Positions 17,299 to 25,783 of a DNA stretch of 64,000 bases are shown here, piece after piece. The position numbers and the translations under genes were made by a program. The stretch comes from an uncultured Bacteroidota bacterium. GTDB taxonomy: Bacteria; Bacteroidota; Bacteroidia; Bacteroidales; P3. The notes under the pieces were generated by a model. The model was not told the DNA's origin. It made no database searches and saw only the letters and a list, made by a program, of their open reading frames with translations. Position 1 is the stretch's first letter, and each line of letters begins with the position of its first letter. Location: NCBI GenBank assembly GCA_902800395.1, contig CADCEC010000005.1, positions 62,001-126,000 on the forward strand. Direction: 5' to 3'.

Positions 17299-19530
17299 AT
17301 GAAACACAACTTTTATAGCTGTGGCCGCTATCTCCTTTATAAGGCCACCAGGATTAGCCGCAAGCAGATGATAGCCTGCTGCGTTTTTGGTATTTCACTT
17401 TTCACTTTTCACTTTCCACTTTCCGCTCAGGATACCGTCCGCCGTCTCGACGAGGTGATTATCCAGGACGTGCGTGTCAACAACAAGACACCGCTAACTA
17501 CCAGCACCCTCGACCTGAAGGAACTCGACGACGCCCGTGCCAGCATCAGCATGCCCTACATGCTCGAGACGCAGACCTCCGTGGTGGCCAGTGGCGAGAA
17601 CGGCGGCGTGGGTGCCGCCTACATCCGCATCCGCGGTGTCGACGCCTCGCGTATCAATGTTAATATTAACGGCATCACGCTCAACGACCCCGAGAGCCAG
17701 CAGGTCTATTGGTACAACATCCCCAACCTCGGCGGCATGGCCCAGAGCCTGCAGATACAGCGCGGCGTGGGAGCCTCCACAGGCGGCAGCCCCGCCTTCG
17801 GCGCCGCCATCAACCTGCAGACCCTCAACGCCCGCGATCGCGCCTACGGCGAGGCCGACCTCGGCTTCGGCAGCTGGAACACACGCCAGTACAGCGTCAG
17901 CGCCGGTACGGGTATCATGAAGAGCGGACTTTCCTTCGACTTCGCCTACAGCGGCCTCACCTCCGACGGCTATATCCGCAGTTGGGGCACCGACCAGCAG
18001 AGCTTCTTCGGCAGCGCCAGCTGGTACGGCAAGAAGACCTTTATAAAACTCCTCACCATCATCGGCAGCCAGACCACCGGCATCACCTGGGACGGCGCCT
18101 ACGACTACCAGCTCGACGAAGACCCCACCTACAACCCCAGCGGCGAGTACACCATGGACGGAAACACCATGTACTACCCCAACGAGACCGACAATTACTG
18201 GCAGCGCCACTACCAGCTCTATATCTCGCACCTGCTTACCGACCAGTGGAGCATCCACGGCGCCCTCGACTACACCCACGGCGACGGCTACTACGAGCAG
18301 TACAAAGCCAACAAGAAGTTCAGCAAGTATGGCCTCTCCCTCAGCGGCAAGAGCGACTTCATCACCCGCAAGGAGATGGACAACGACGCCCTCACCGGTA
18401 ATCTCGCCTTGCACTATGACGGCGAGAAGCTCTCCTTCTCGCTTGGCGACCACCTGCTCTACTTCGACGGCTACCACTTCGGCAACGTCCTATGGTGCCG
18501 CGACACTGCCGCCCATATCAAAGACTATGAGTGGTACCGCTACAACGGCACCAAGGTCGACAACGCCGTTTACGCCAAAGCCGCCTACGACTTCTCCGAC
18601 GACTTCAACGCTTACGCCGACCTCCAGCTTCGCACGGTGAACTACAAGCTCCGCGGCGACGCCGACGACCTCTTCACCATGGACTTCGACCAGGACTACC
18701 TCTTCTTCAATCCCAAGGCCGGCATCAACTACCGCATCAACGGCAACCAGCGCACCTACTTCGTGGCCGGCATCTCCAACCGCGAGCCTACCAAGAGCGA
18801 CATCAAGGACGCCATCGGCCGCAACGACACCGTGAAGGCCGAGACCATGCTCGACCTCGAGCTGGGCTACCAGCTGGCTTACAACCGCTGGGCCTTCAAC
18901 GTGAACCTCTACGGCATGTTCTACAAAGACCAGCTCACCCCCAGCGGTGACCTCAGCAGCAGCGGCTACGCCCTCATGGAGAATGTCGACAAGAGCTACC
19001 GCATCGGTATCGAACTCGAGGGCGGATACATGTTCACCGACTGGTTCCGCATGGACGCCAACCTCACGCTCAGCCAGAACAAGGTGCTCGACTACACTTT
19101 CGCCGACTTCGCCGACGGCGACGCCGACCCCAACCTCGTCACCCGCACCACCGACCTGGCTCTCTCGCCCAATATCGTGGGCGCCGCCATCGCCACCTTC
19201 GTCCCCATAAAGAACGGAAAACTGCAACTCATCGGGAAATATGTTGGCAAACAATATGCCGACAACACCAGTCGCGAGTGCTACGCCATCGACCCCTACT
19301 TCCTCCTCAACGTCAAAGCTTCCTACACATGGAAACTCAAAGGAACCAACGAAATCGAAGCCCAGCTGCTTGTCAACAACCTCCTCGACCACCACTATCG
19401 CCTCAGTGCATGGGTGGGTGACTGGGTTGATGACTGGAGCGGTCCTGCGGCAGCTTACTACTACCACGACCGTGCTTGGCTCCAGCAGCCCGGCATAAAC
19501 TTCATGGCCAGAGTAATTTATAGATTCTAA
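17299..19530 (+). CDS. TonB-dependent outer-membrane receptor, thiamine uptake
   Basis: 743 residues. A plug domain (ARASISMPYMLETQTSVV, YIRIRGVDASRINVNINGI, NLGGMAQSLQIQRGVGAS) is followed by a 22-strand-type barrel ending in FMARVIYRF. Thiamine specificity is inferred from the TPP riboswitch directly upstream and from pnuT and thiamine pyrophosphokinase downstream, an arrangement known for Bacteroidota. The signal peptide is repeat-encoded: FGISLFTFHFPLSAQ comes from TTTCACTTTTCAC words at 17392-17427. The start may be the ATG at 17299 or the one at codon 24 (MIACCVFG). Its stop overlaps the pnuT ATG (TAATG). Confidence 0.9.
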   Translation: MKHNFYSCGRYLLYKATRISRKQMIACCVFGISLFTFHFPLSAQDTVRRLDEVIIQDVRVNNKTPLTTSTLDLKELDDARASISMPYMLETQTSVVASGENGGVGAAYIRIRGVDASRINVNINGITLNDPESQQVYWYNIPNLGGMAQSLQIQRGVGASTGGSPAFGAAINLQTLNARDRAYGEADLGFGSWNTRQYSVSAGTGIMKSGLSFDFAYSGLTSDGYIRSWGTDQQSFFGSASWYGKKTFIKLLTIIGSQTTGITWDGAYDYQLDEDPTYNPSGEYTMDGNTMYYPNETDNYWQRHYQLYISHLLTDQWSIHGALDYTHGDGYYEQYKANKKFSKYGLSLSGKSDFITRKEMDNDALTGNLALHYDGEKLSFSLGDHLLYFDGYHFGNVLWCRDTAAHIKDYEWYRYNGTKVDNAVYAKAAYDFSDDFNAYADLQLRTVNYKLRGDADDLFTMDFDQDYLFFNPKAGINYRINGNQRTYFVAGISNREPTKSDIKDAIGRNDTVKAETMLDLELGYQLAYNRWAFNVNLYGMFYKDQLTPSGDLSSSGYALMENVDKSYRIGIELEGGYMFTDWFRMDANLTLSQNKVLDYTFADFADGDADPNLVTRTTDLALSPNIVGAAIATFVPIKNGKLQLIGKYVGKQYADNTSRECYAIDPYFLLNVKASYTWKLKGTNEIEAQLLVNNLLDHHYRLSAWVGDWVDDWSGPAAAYYYHDRAWLQQPGINFMARVIYRF
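17392..17427. repeat. TTTCCAC-family repeat in the receptor signal peptide
   Basis: Words TTTCAC, TTTTCAC, TTTTCAC, TTTCCAC and TTTCCGC. They encode the hydrophobic core of the signal peptide (LFTFHFPLS), the opposite-strand reading of the VESGKWK heptapeptide. Confidence 0.8.
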
Positions 19531-20165
19531 TGGAATTTTCAATTTTTGAAATCATCGGCGCAGTCATCGGTCTGTTCTATATTGTCAGCGAATATAGGGC
19601 GGACCGGTGGTTCTGGCCGCTCTCGCTGCTGATGTCGGCCTTTTATGCCGTCATCGACTTCGCCTCAGGCATCTATGCCAATGGCGCCATCTGCGTCTAC
19701 AATTTCGTGATGTCCATCTACGGCATCCTCGTCTGGCGCGGTATCATCCAGAAACGCAAGGAAGACCAGGGCGGCGAGCGTCATATCTCCTCCTGTCCTC
19801 GTGCCTACTGGTGGCAGATCATCACCGTCATCGTGGCGCTCAGCGTGCTGCTCACCTGGCAGCTGGGATTCCTCAATCAGAGCATCTACACGCTGCCTAG
19901 CGGACGCACCATCAACCTCTCGCTCCTCGACGGCATCTCATCGGCACTCACCATCGTCGGCATGCTCATGCTGGCGCACAAATGGTGGCAGCAGTGGTTC
20001 TGCTGGATGATTGTGGAACCCTTGATGATAGTCATCTTCTGGCTCACCGGCAACTACGCCTCCGCAGCTCTCTACGCTGTCTTCGAAGTCTTTTGCATAC
20101 TTGGTGTAATAAAATGGAGGAAAGAAGCCCTCAAGCAATCAGACAATCAAACAATCAAGCAATGA
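19530..20165 (+). CDS. pnuT: Inner-membrane thiamine transporter PnuT (PnuC family)
   Basis: 211 residues, about seven membrane helices, with the PnuC-family motif region (ADRWFWPLSLLMSAFYAVID and KWWQQWFCWMIVEP). PnuC-type carriers work by facilitated diffusion, with trapping by phosphorylation. Here the next gene is the pyrophosphokinase, so the substrate is thiamine rather than nicotinamide riboside. Both ends overlap neighbours (TAATG with the receptor, ATGA with the kinase). The C-terminal tail (KQSDNQTIKQ) is encoded by a CAATCAAA-word repeat. Confidence 0.9.
   Translation: MEFSIFEIIGAVIGLFYIVSEYRADRWFWPLSLLMSAFYAVIDFASGIYANGAICVYNFVMSIYGILVWRGIIQKRKEDQGGERHISSCPRAYWWQIITVIVALSVLLTWQLGFLNQSIYTLPSGRTINLSLLDGISSALTIVGMLMLAHKWWQQWFCWMIVEPLMIVIFWLTGNYASAALYAVFEVFCILGVIKWRKEALKQSDNQTIKQ
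20135..20162. repeat. CAATCAAA-word repeat at the pnuT 3' end
   Basis: CAAGCAATCAGACAATCAAACAATCAAGCAAT-type words, period 8, encoding the last residues of PnuT. The same family occurs at 30206-30255, 35940-35972 and 51841-51872. Confidence 0.8.
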
Positions 20166-20818
20166 ACATTGTCATCCTTGCCGCCGGCGACTTCCCTACG
20201 CACCCCATCCCCCTCAGAGCCTTGCAGGAGGCCGACTTCGTAGTCTGCTGCGACAGTGCCTATGAGGCAATTAGGAATGAGGAATTAGGAATTAGGAATT
20301 ATGTGGTGGTAGGAGATGGGGATTCGTTGTCTGAACAAGACAAAACCGCCCTCGGCGACCGCTGGATTCATGTCGCCGAGCAGGACTACAACGACCTCCA
20401 CAAAGCCATGTGCTGGGCTACCGAAAAATTGTCAATTTTCAATTCTCATTTTTCAATTTTAGGAGCCTCCGGCAAACGCGAGGACCACACCCTCGGCAAC
20501 ATCTCCTATCTGGCCACCTTCTCCGAGGAGTACCCCGGCATCGACCTCGAGATGCTTACCGACTACGGCCGCTTCACCATTCAGAATTCACCATTCAAAA
20601 TTCAAAATTACAAAAGCTTCCCCCGCCAGCAAGTCTCCCTCTTCACCCTCGACCCCCGTACTCGCGTCACCGCCACCGGCCTCCAGTGGCCCCTTAATGA
20701 CGCCACTCTCGCCCCTTGGTGGCAGGGTACGCTCAACTCTGTACTTTCCGACTCCTTCACCCTCTCTTCCGACGGTCCCCTCCTCGTTTTCCAGACCTAC
20801 GACCCAAAGCCTCTGTAA
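20162..20818 (+). CDS. Thiamine pyrophosphokinase
   Basis: Converts imported thiamine to thiamine pyrophosphate, closing the uptake route and feeding the riboswitch. 218 residues with the family motifs: CCDSA at 29-33, GDGDSLSE at 51-58, EQDYNDLHKA at 73-82, GASGKREDHTLGN at 101-113 and RQQVSLF at 155-161. Three stretches between motifs are repeat-encoded: AIRNEELGIRNY (36-47), LSIFNSHFSIL (90-100) and FTIQNSPFKIQNY (138-150). They sit where relatives have variable loops or strands, and every motif is intact, so it should be functional. Confidence 0.92.
   Translation: MNIVILAAGDFPTHPIPLRALQEADFVVCCDSAYEAIRNEELGIRNYVVVGDGDSLSEQDKTALGDRWIHVAEQDYNDLHKAMCWATEKLSIFNSHFSILGASGKREDHTLGNISYLATFSEEYPGIDLEMLTDYGRFTIQNSPFKIQNYKSFPRQQVSLFTLDPRTRVTATGLQWPLNDATLAPWWQGTLNSVLSDSFTLSSDGPLLVFQTYDPKPL
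20267..20301. repeat. AATTAGGA-word repeat in thiamine pyrophosphokinase
   Basis: GCAATTAGGAATGAGGAATT and two more copies, period 8. A perfect array would read TAG; the variant word AATGAGGA keeps the frame open. Confidence 0.85.
20429..20461. repeat. CAATTTTC-word repeat in thiamine pyrophosphokinase
   Basis: TTGTCAATTTTCAATTCTCA then TTTTTCAATTTTA; encodes LSIFNSHFSIL, which leads straight into the conserved GASGKREDH motif. Confidence 0.85.
20575..20611. repeat. ATTCAAAA-word repeat in thiamine pyrophosphokinase
   Basis: CACCATTCAGAATTCACC then ATTCAAAATTCAAAATTAC, period 8 to 9; encodes FTIQNSPFKIQNY between the TDYG and QQVSLF motifs. Confidence 0.85.
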
Positions 20819-20825
20819 AAAATAT

Positions 20826-20856
20826 TTTGTCATGTCGCGATGTTTTTGTATTTTTG
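20826..20856 (+). promoter_or_regulatory. Promoter of purD
   Basis: TTTG at 20826-20829, 19-base spacer, TATTTTTG at 20849-20856: the best match in the window to the Bacteroidota TTTG/TAnnTTTG pair. The purD ATG follows 35 bases on. Confidence 0.8.
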
Positions 20857-20891
20857 CATTTTAATTGTAAAAACAAAAACAACGTAACGAG

Positions 20892-22208
20892 ATGAATATA
20901 TTGCTACTGGGTTCCGGCGGACGCGAGCACGCCATTGCCTATAAGATTTCTCAGAGCGAGCAATGCGGTCAATTCTACATTGCTCCCGGCAATGCCGGCA
21001 CCGCTGCCGTGGGCGAGAATGTCAGTTTGGATATCACCGACTTTGAGGCTGTTGGCCAGTTCGCCGTCAGCCACCGTATCGAGATGCTGGTGGTAGGTCC
21101 CGAGGCTCCGCTGGTAGCCGGTATCGCCGATTACTTCGCCGAGCAACCCTCGCTGAAACATATCCTCGTTATCGGACCCTCCCGACAGGGAGCCATGCTC
21201 GAGGGCAGTAAAGACTACGCGAAAGCTTTCATGCAGCGACACAATATTCCCACGGCCCGCTACCAGACCTTCACCGCCGACACATTGGCCGACGGCGAGC
21301 GTTTCCTTGAAACCCTGCAGCCTCCTTACGTCCTCAAGGCCGATGGCCTGGCGGCCGGCAAGGGCGTTCTCATCGAGCCCGACCTCGCCACCGCAAAGAA
21401 GAATCTGCGAGAGATGCTCTGCGACCATAAGTTCGGCGATGCCTCCGCTAGTGTGGTGATAGAGGAATACCTCTCCGGCATCGAGATGAGCGTCTTCGTG
21501 CTCACCGACGGTACCCACTACCTCATGCTGCCTTCCGCCAAGGACTACAAACGTATCGGCGAGGGCGACACCGGCCTCAACACCGGTGGTATGGGCTCAG
21601 TGAGCCCCGTGCCTTTCGCTGGCAAAGCTTTCATGAAAAAGGTCGAGGACCGCATCGTGAAGCCCACCGTCCGTGGCCTCCGCGACGAGAAGATACCCTA
21701 CTGTGGTTTCATTTTCATCGGACTCATGTGCAGCAATATCAATCCCACCGATCCCACCTCTGGTGATCCCTATGTCATCGAGTACAATGTCCGCATGGGT
21801 GATCCTGAGACCGAGAGTGTCTTCCCCCGCATCAAGAGCGACATCGTGTCCCTCTTCGAAAATGCCGCCCATGGCAATCTCGATGGCTGTACCATCGAGA
21901 TTGACCCACGCACAGCGGCTTGCGTGATGATGGTGGCCGGCGGATACCCCGAGAGCTACAAAAAAGGTGACGTTATCAACCTCGGCGACGACGACGACAC
22001 CCTCATCTTCCACTGCGGCACCAAGCGTGACGGAGAAGGACGCCTGCTCACCAACGGCGGCCGCGTCATCTGCGCCACTTCGCTGGCTCCCAGCCTTCCC
22101 GAGGCGCTGCTCAAGAGTTATAACCGATCCCAAGCCATTGAGTGGAACGGTAAGTACTACCGCCGCGATATTGGACAAGACCTCCTCAAACTGATGCAGG
22201 AATCTTGA
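20892..22208 (+). CDS. purD: Phosphoribosylamine-glycine ligase
   Basis: Second step of purine synthesis: phosphoribosylamine + glycine + ATP to GAR. 438 residues. N-terminal MNILLLGSGGREHAIAYKI, an ATP-grasp core (PYVLKADGLAAGKGVLI, VVIEEYLSG), GLNTGGMGSVSPVP and the metal-binding EYNVRMGDPETE. The length is normal. Its stop overlaps the start of the following transporter gene (TTGA). Confidence 0.96.
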   Translation: MNILLLGSGGREHAIAYKISQSEQCGQFYIAPGNAGTAAVGENVSLDITDFEAVGQFAVSHRIEMLVVGPEAPLVAGIADYFAEQPSLKHILVIGPSRQGAMLEGSKDYAKAFMQRHNIPTARYQTFTADTLADGERFLETLQPPYVLKADGLAAGKGVLIEPDLATAKKNLREMLCDHKFGDASASVVIEEYLSGIEMSVFVLTDGTHYLMLPSAKDYKRIGEGDTGLNTGGMGSVSPVPFAGKAFMKKVEDRIVKPTVRGLRDEKIPYCGFIFIGLMCSNINPTDPTSGDPYVIEYNVRMGDPETESVFPRIKSDIVSLFENAAHGNLDGCTIEIDPRTAACVMMVAGGYPESYKKGDVINLGDDDDTLIFHCGTKRDGEGRLLTNGGRVICATSLAPSLPEALLKSYNRSQAIEWNGKYYRRDIGQDLLKLMQES

Positions 22209-23116
22209 GAGTCAACAGGAACATAGCTATCGGACATTTGGCGGCGGCAGCCGCCTATGTCATCTTCGGCATCAACGTAGTGGTATGCCGCGATATCGCC
22301 ATTGAAGGCCATGTGGAACCCATCGTGCTCTTCTCTATGCGCGCTCTCGTGGCTGGCGCACTCTTCTGGCTCCTCTCTTTCTTCTCCCCCAAAGAGCATG
22401 TGCCGCCCAAAGACCTGCTGAAGCTCTTCGGTGCCGGCATCATCGGACTTTTCCTTCCCCAGCTCACCTTCCTTCACGCCATTGCCCACACTACGCCTGT
22501 CGACCTCTCGGTGATGAGCACTACGACCCCCATCTTCACCATGTTCGTCGCAGCCATCTTCCTCAAAGAGCCCATCACCTGGAAGAAAGCCCTCGGTGTG
22601 GCCCTCAGCTTTGGTGGCATCCTCTGGCTTATCCTGCAGAGCACCTTCGGCGGACACGGTCCTTCCGAAACGGAACCCATCGGCATCATGTTCTGCTTCG
22701 CCAACTATATCGTCTTCGCCCTCTACCTCGGCACCTGCCGCAACCTCATCGCCCGCTATTCCGTCGTCACCTCCATGAAGTGGATGTTCCTCGTCTCCTT
22801 CCTCGTCTCGCTACCCTTCAGTATTCCTAAGCTGCCGGCCACTGAGTTCGCCCTTGTCTCCACCCAGGTGTGGTGGGAGATAGGTTTTATGATTATTTTC
22901 TCCACCTTCATTGCCTACTACCTTATCCCCGCCGCCCAGCAGCGCATACGTCCCACGCTGGTGAGCATGTATGGCTACCTGCAGCCTATCATCGCCATTG
23001 CAGCTGCCATCTGGACTGGTCTCGACCGCATCACCCTCACCAAACTCGTCGCCGCCCTCCTCGTCTTCACTGGCGTCTGGGTCGTCAACCAGAGCCGCGC
23101 AGCGGTACAAAAATAA
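22205..23116 (+). CDS. EamA-family (DMT) inner-membrane transporter
   Basis: 303 residues, ten predicted membrane helices in two EamA repeats (for example HLAAAAAYVIFGINVVVCRD near the start, with a matching second half from about 155). Substrate unknown; the family exports metabolites or drugs. The start must be the TTG at 22205, which overlaps the purD stop (TTGA), since no in-frame ATG exists before the first helix. Coupled translation with purD is likely. Confidence 0.88.
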   Translation: MRVNRNIAIGHLAAAAAYVIFGINVVVCRDIAIEGHVEPIVLFSMRALVAGALFWLLSFFSPKEHVPPKDLLKLFGAGIIGLFLPQLTFLHAIAHTTPVDLSVMSTTTPIFTMFVAAIFLKEPITWKKALGVALSFGGILWLILQSTFGGHGPSETEPIGIMFCFANYIVFALYLGTCRNLIARYSVVTSMKWMFLVSFLVSLPFSIPKLPATEFALVSTQVWWEIGFMIIFSTFIAYYLIPAAQQRIRPTLVSMYGYLQPIIAIAAAIWTGLDRITLTKLVAALLVFTGVWVVNQSRAAVQK

Positions 23117-23120
23117 TTCT

Positions 23121-24707
23121 ATGGAATCCGAGCAGAAAAATACAAATACCGTCAACCGTCTTCTTATCCTCATCGCGATGGTGCTGGGTGGCATCATCGG
23201 TGTGATGTCTGCTTCCCATCTCCAGCCCAAGAAGGAATATGCCAGCCTGAACGAGAAGATGAGCGAGGTGCTCACCCTCGTACAGAATAATTATGTCGAC
23301 ACTATTAATGTCGACTCTGTGGGCGAGCGTATGATTGCAGCTATATTGGGCGAGCTCGATCCCCACAGTGTCTACCTATCCGTCCGTGATGCCGAGCGCA
23401 CTTCCGAACTTATGCGGGGCAATTTCGAGGGTGTAGGGTTGGCGCTGCACCGCGAGGGTGACACCACATTCATTGGACAGGTGTTCGACGACGGTCCCTC
23501 GGCGAATTCGGGGCTGCTGCCTGGCGATATGATTGTATCTGTCGATGGTGTGCAGGTTACTGGCATGCCCGCCGACTCCGTTGTAGCGCGCCTCCGAGGT
23601 CCTAGTCGCACGAAAGTGACCATCGAGGTGAGGCGGCAATCAAGCAATCTCAGCTTCACCGTGCGTCGCGGTCTTGTGCAGCACAAGACAGTTGTCTACA
23701 GCGACATGATTGACCGTACCACAGGTTGTATCGTTCTTGCCTCGTTCTCCACCACCAGCCATGAGGAATTCCACACTGCTCTCAAGGCGTTGCTGAAACG
23801 GGGCATGAAGAGTCTTATCCTCGACTTGCGCGGCAATACTGGCGGCTCACTCGAATCGGCCGTCGGCATCGCAGGTGAGTTCCTCCCCCAAGGCAGCCTT
23901 ATTGTCTACACTCAGGGGGCCCATAAGGAGCGGGAAGATATCGTAGCCCGCCGCGGAGGGCTCTTCACCGAGGGTAAGGTCACGGTGCTTGTCGATGAAA
24001 GCTCCGCATCGGCCAGCGAGGTTGTCAGCGGAGCCCTGCAGGACAACGACCGCGCCACCATTGTGGGGCGGCGCACCTTCGGCAAGGGACTTGTCCAGCG
24101 CGAATTCCAACTGCAGGATGGCTCCTCTATGCTCCTTACCATTGCCCGCTACTATACGCCATCCGGCCGCTCCATCCAGCGCCCCTACGACCAGGGTACG
24201 GACGAATACTATCGCGACTATCTGGAGCAGCTGCTGGAGGAGTCCTATGCTGACAATCCCACGCTGCATGTCACCGACTCCACTCCCTACTACACCACTT
24301 CTGGCCGTATTGTCTACGGCGGAGGAGGCATTTTCCCAGACCACCTCATTCCCTACCGGAAAGATCCTACCTTTGCCTATTATAACAAGCTTTCGTCACG
24401 AGGTCTCCTTATGAAGGTGGCTTTTGCTCAGGTGCGTCGACATGCTGGAGAGTGGCTGAATCGGTACCCGACGCTGGACCTCTTTTGCAGTGGATTCACT
24501 GTGTCCGACGCTCTCATCCAGCAAGTTGTCGCCCTCGGCGAGGAGTTCGGCATCCCTGTCGACAGAGCAAGCCTCGCGGCCCAGCGGCATCTTATGTGTA
24601 CCCTCATCAAAGCCTATATCGGCGAAGCCCTCTTCGGACAGCAGGCCTTCTACCGCATCTATCTTCCCGAAGACGAAGACCTCAAGCATGTAAGAAAAAT
24701 GCAATAA
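23121..24707 (+). CDS. C-terminal processing protease (S41 family)
   Basis: 528 residues from the ATG at 23121. One N-terminal membrane helix (LLILIAMVLGGIIGVMSAS), a PDZ domain (FEGVGLALHREGD ... LLPGDMIVSVDGV) and the S41 catalytic domain with SSASASE at 294-300 and the lysine of RRTFGKG about 25 residues on (Ser-Lys dyad). It cleaves C-terminal tails of periplasmic proteins. The gene is four bases after the transporter stop. The C-terminal region after the protease domain holds a helical part with unknown role, as in other Bacteroidota members. Confidence 0.93.
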   Translation: MESEQKNTNTVNRLLILIAMVLGGIIGVMSASHLQPKKEYASLNEKMSEVLTLVQNNYVDTINVDSVGERMIAAILGELDPHSVYLSVRDAERTSELMRGNFEGVGLALHREGDTTFIGQVFDDGPSANSGLLPGDMIVSVDGVQVTGMPADSVVARLRGPSRTKVTIEVRRQSSNLSFTVRRGLVQHKTVVYSDMIDRTTGCIVLASFSTTSHEEFHTALKALLKRGMKSLILDLRGNTGGSLESAVGIAGEFLPQGSLIVYTQGAHKEREDIVARRGGLFTEGKVTVLVDESSASASEVVSGALQDNDRATIVGRRTFGKGLVQREFQLQDGSSMLLTIARYYTPSGRSIQRPYDQGTDEYYRDYLEQLLEESYADNPTLHVTDSTPYYTTSGRIVYGGGGIFPDHLIPYRKDPTFAYYNKLSSRGLLMKVAFAQVRRHAGEWLNRYPTLDLFCSGFTVSDALIQQVVALGEEFGIPVDRASLAAQRHLMCTLIKAYIGEALFGQQAFYRIYLPEDEDLKHVRKMQ

Positions 24708-24745
24708 AAAAGAACCTAAGAGTACAAAAAGATAACAATAACACC

Positions 24746-25783
24746 ATGAAACGACTCTTTATTATCATAACAGTTCTTGCGGCATCTATTGCTGCTTCTG
24801 CACAGAAAAGCGACCTCTCCTGCACCTTTAGTGGTTTGGAGAAAAGCGCACGTATTGTAGTCAGCGAACCCCATGGCGGACGCCTTATTCCCGTCGATAC
24901 TCTGACTCCCGACAAGAAGGGACGTATCTCCCTTTCGCGTTACGCCTACACCCCCCAGTTCCTCGGGCTCTCGCTGCTGCCGTCCACCAATGGTCCTGTT
25001 CTCCATGTCATCCTGCTGCCCAAGGAGACTGTTACCCTCGAGGTGGATTTTATGCCGAGCATCAACCATTTCAACATCACCTCGGTGAAGGGCTCGGACA
25101 ACATGACGCTCTACAAGGGATACACGAACCTGCTTACCGAGTTGGTGCAGAACCAGCAGACCAACCTCATCGACAGCCGCATTGAGGATCTCCTTGATGC
25201 CAACCCCGGGGTGCTGATGAGTGCTTTCCTTGTCACCTATTTCGAGCAGTCGTTCGAGCAGCATGTGGGGCTGTACAAGAAAATCCGCGACGCCCTCATT
25301 GGGCAGTATCCCAACGAAGACTTCGTGAAGCACCTCGACAGCCGCCTGAAGTCGGTCATCCTGCCCGGCACGGAGGCTCCCGACATCGAGCTTCCCGACC
25401 CCGAAGGGAAGCTGCGCAAGCTCAGCGACCTTCGCGGCAAGGTGGTCCTCATCGACTTCTGGGCTTCATGGTGCCGTCCCTGCCGCGCGGAGAACCCTAA
25501 TGTCGTCCGTATCTACAATATGTATCACGAACGCGGCTTCGAGGTCTTCAGTGTCTCGCTCGACAAGGATCGCAGTGCCTGGCTGAAAGCCATTGCCGAC
25601 GACCATCTGACATGGCCCAACCATGTCAGCGACTTGCGTGGGTGGTCCTCCGCAGGAGGTAAGCTTTACGGCATCTCCTCCATCCCCTCCACAGTGCTTG
25701 TTGGACCCGACGGCAAGATTTTGGCACGGAATTTGCGGGGACAACAATTGGAACAGAAACTGAAAGAAATATTCAATAAATGA
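24746..25783 (+). CDS. TlpA-like thiol-disulfide oxidoreductase with N-terminal DUF4369-like domain
   Basis: 345 residues from the ATG at 24746 with signal peptide (MKRLFIIITVLAASIAASAQ). The N-terminal half resembles the DUF4369 domain common in Bacteroidota TlpA proteins. The C-terminal thioredoxin fold has FWASWCRPCRAENP, with the CxxC pair, and the cis-Pro region ISSIPSTVLVG. It probably keeps periplasmic thiols reduced. The stop overlaps the apbC start by ATGA. Confidence 0.9.
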   Translation: MKRLFIIITVLAASIAASAQKSDLSCTFSGLEKSARIVVSEPHGGRLIPVDTLTPDKKGRISLSRYAYTPQFLGLSLLPSTNGPVLHVILLPKETVTLEVDFMPSINHFNITSVKGSDNMTLYKGYTNLLTELVQNQQTNLIDSRIEDLLDANPGVLMSAFLVTYFEQSFEQHVGLYKKIRDALIGQYPNEDFVKHLDSRLKSVILPGTEAPDIELPDPEGKLRKLSDLRGKVVLIDFWASWCRPCRAENPNVVRIYNMYHERGFEVFSVSLDKDRSAWLKAIADDHLTWPNHVSDLRGWSSAGGKLYGISSIPSTVLVGPDGKILARNLRGQQLEQKLKEIFNK

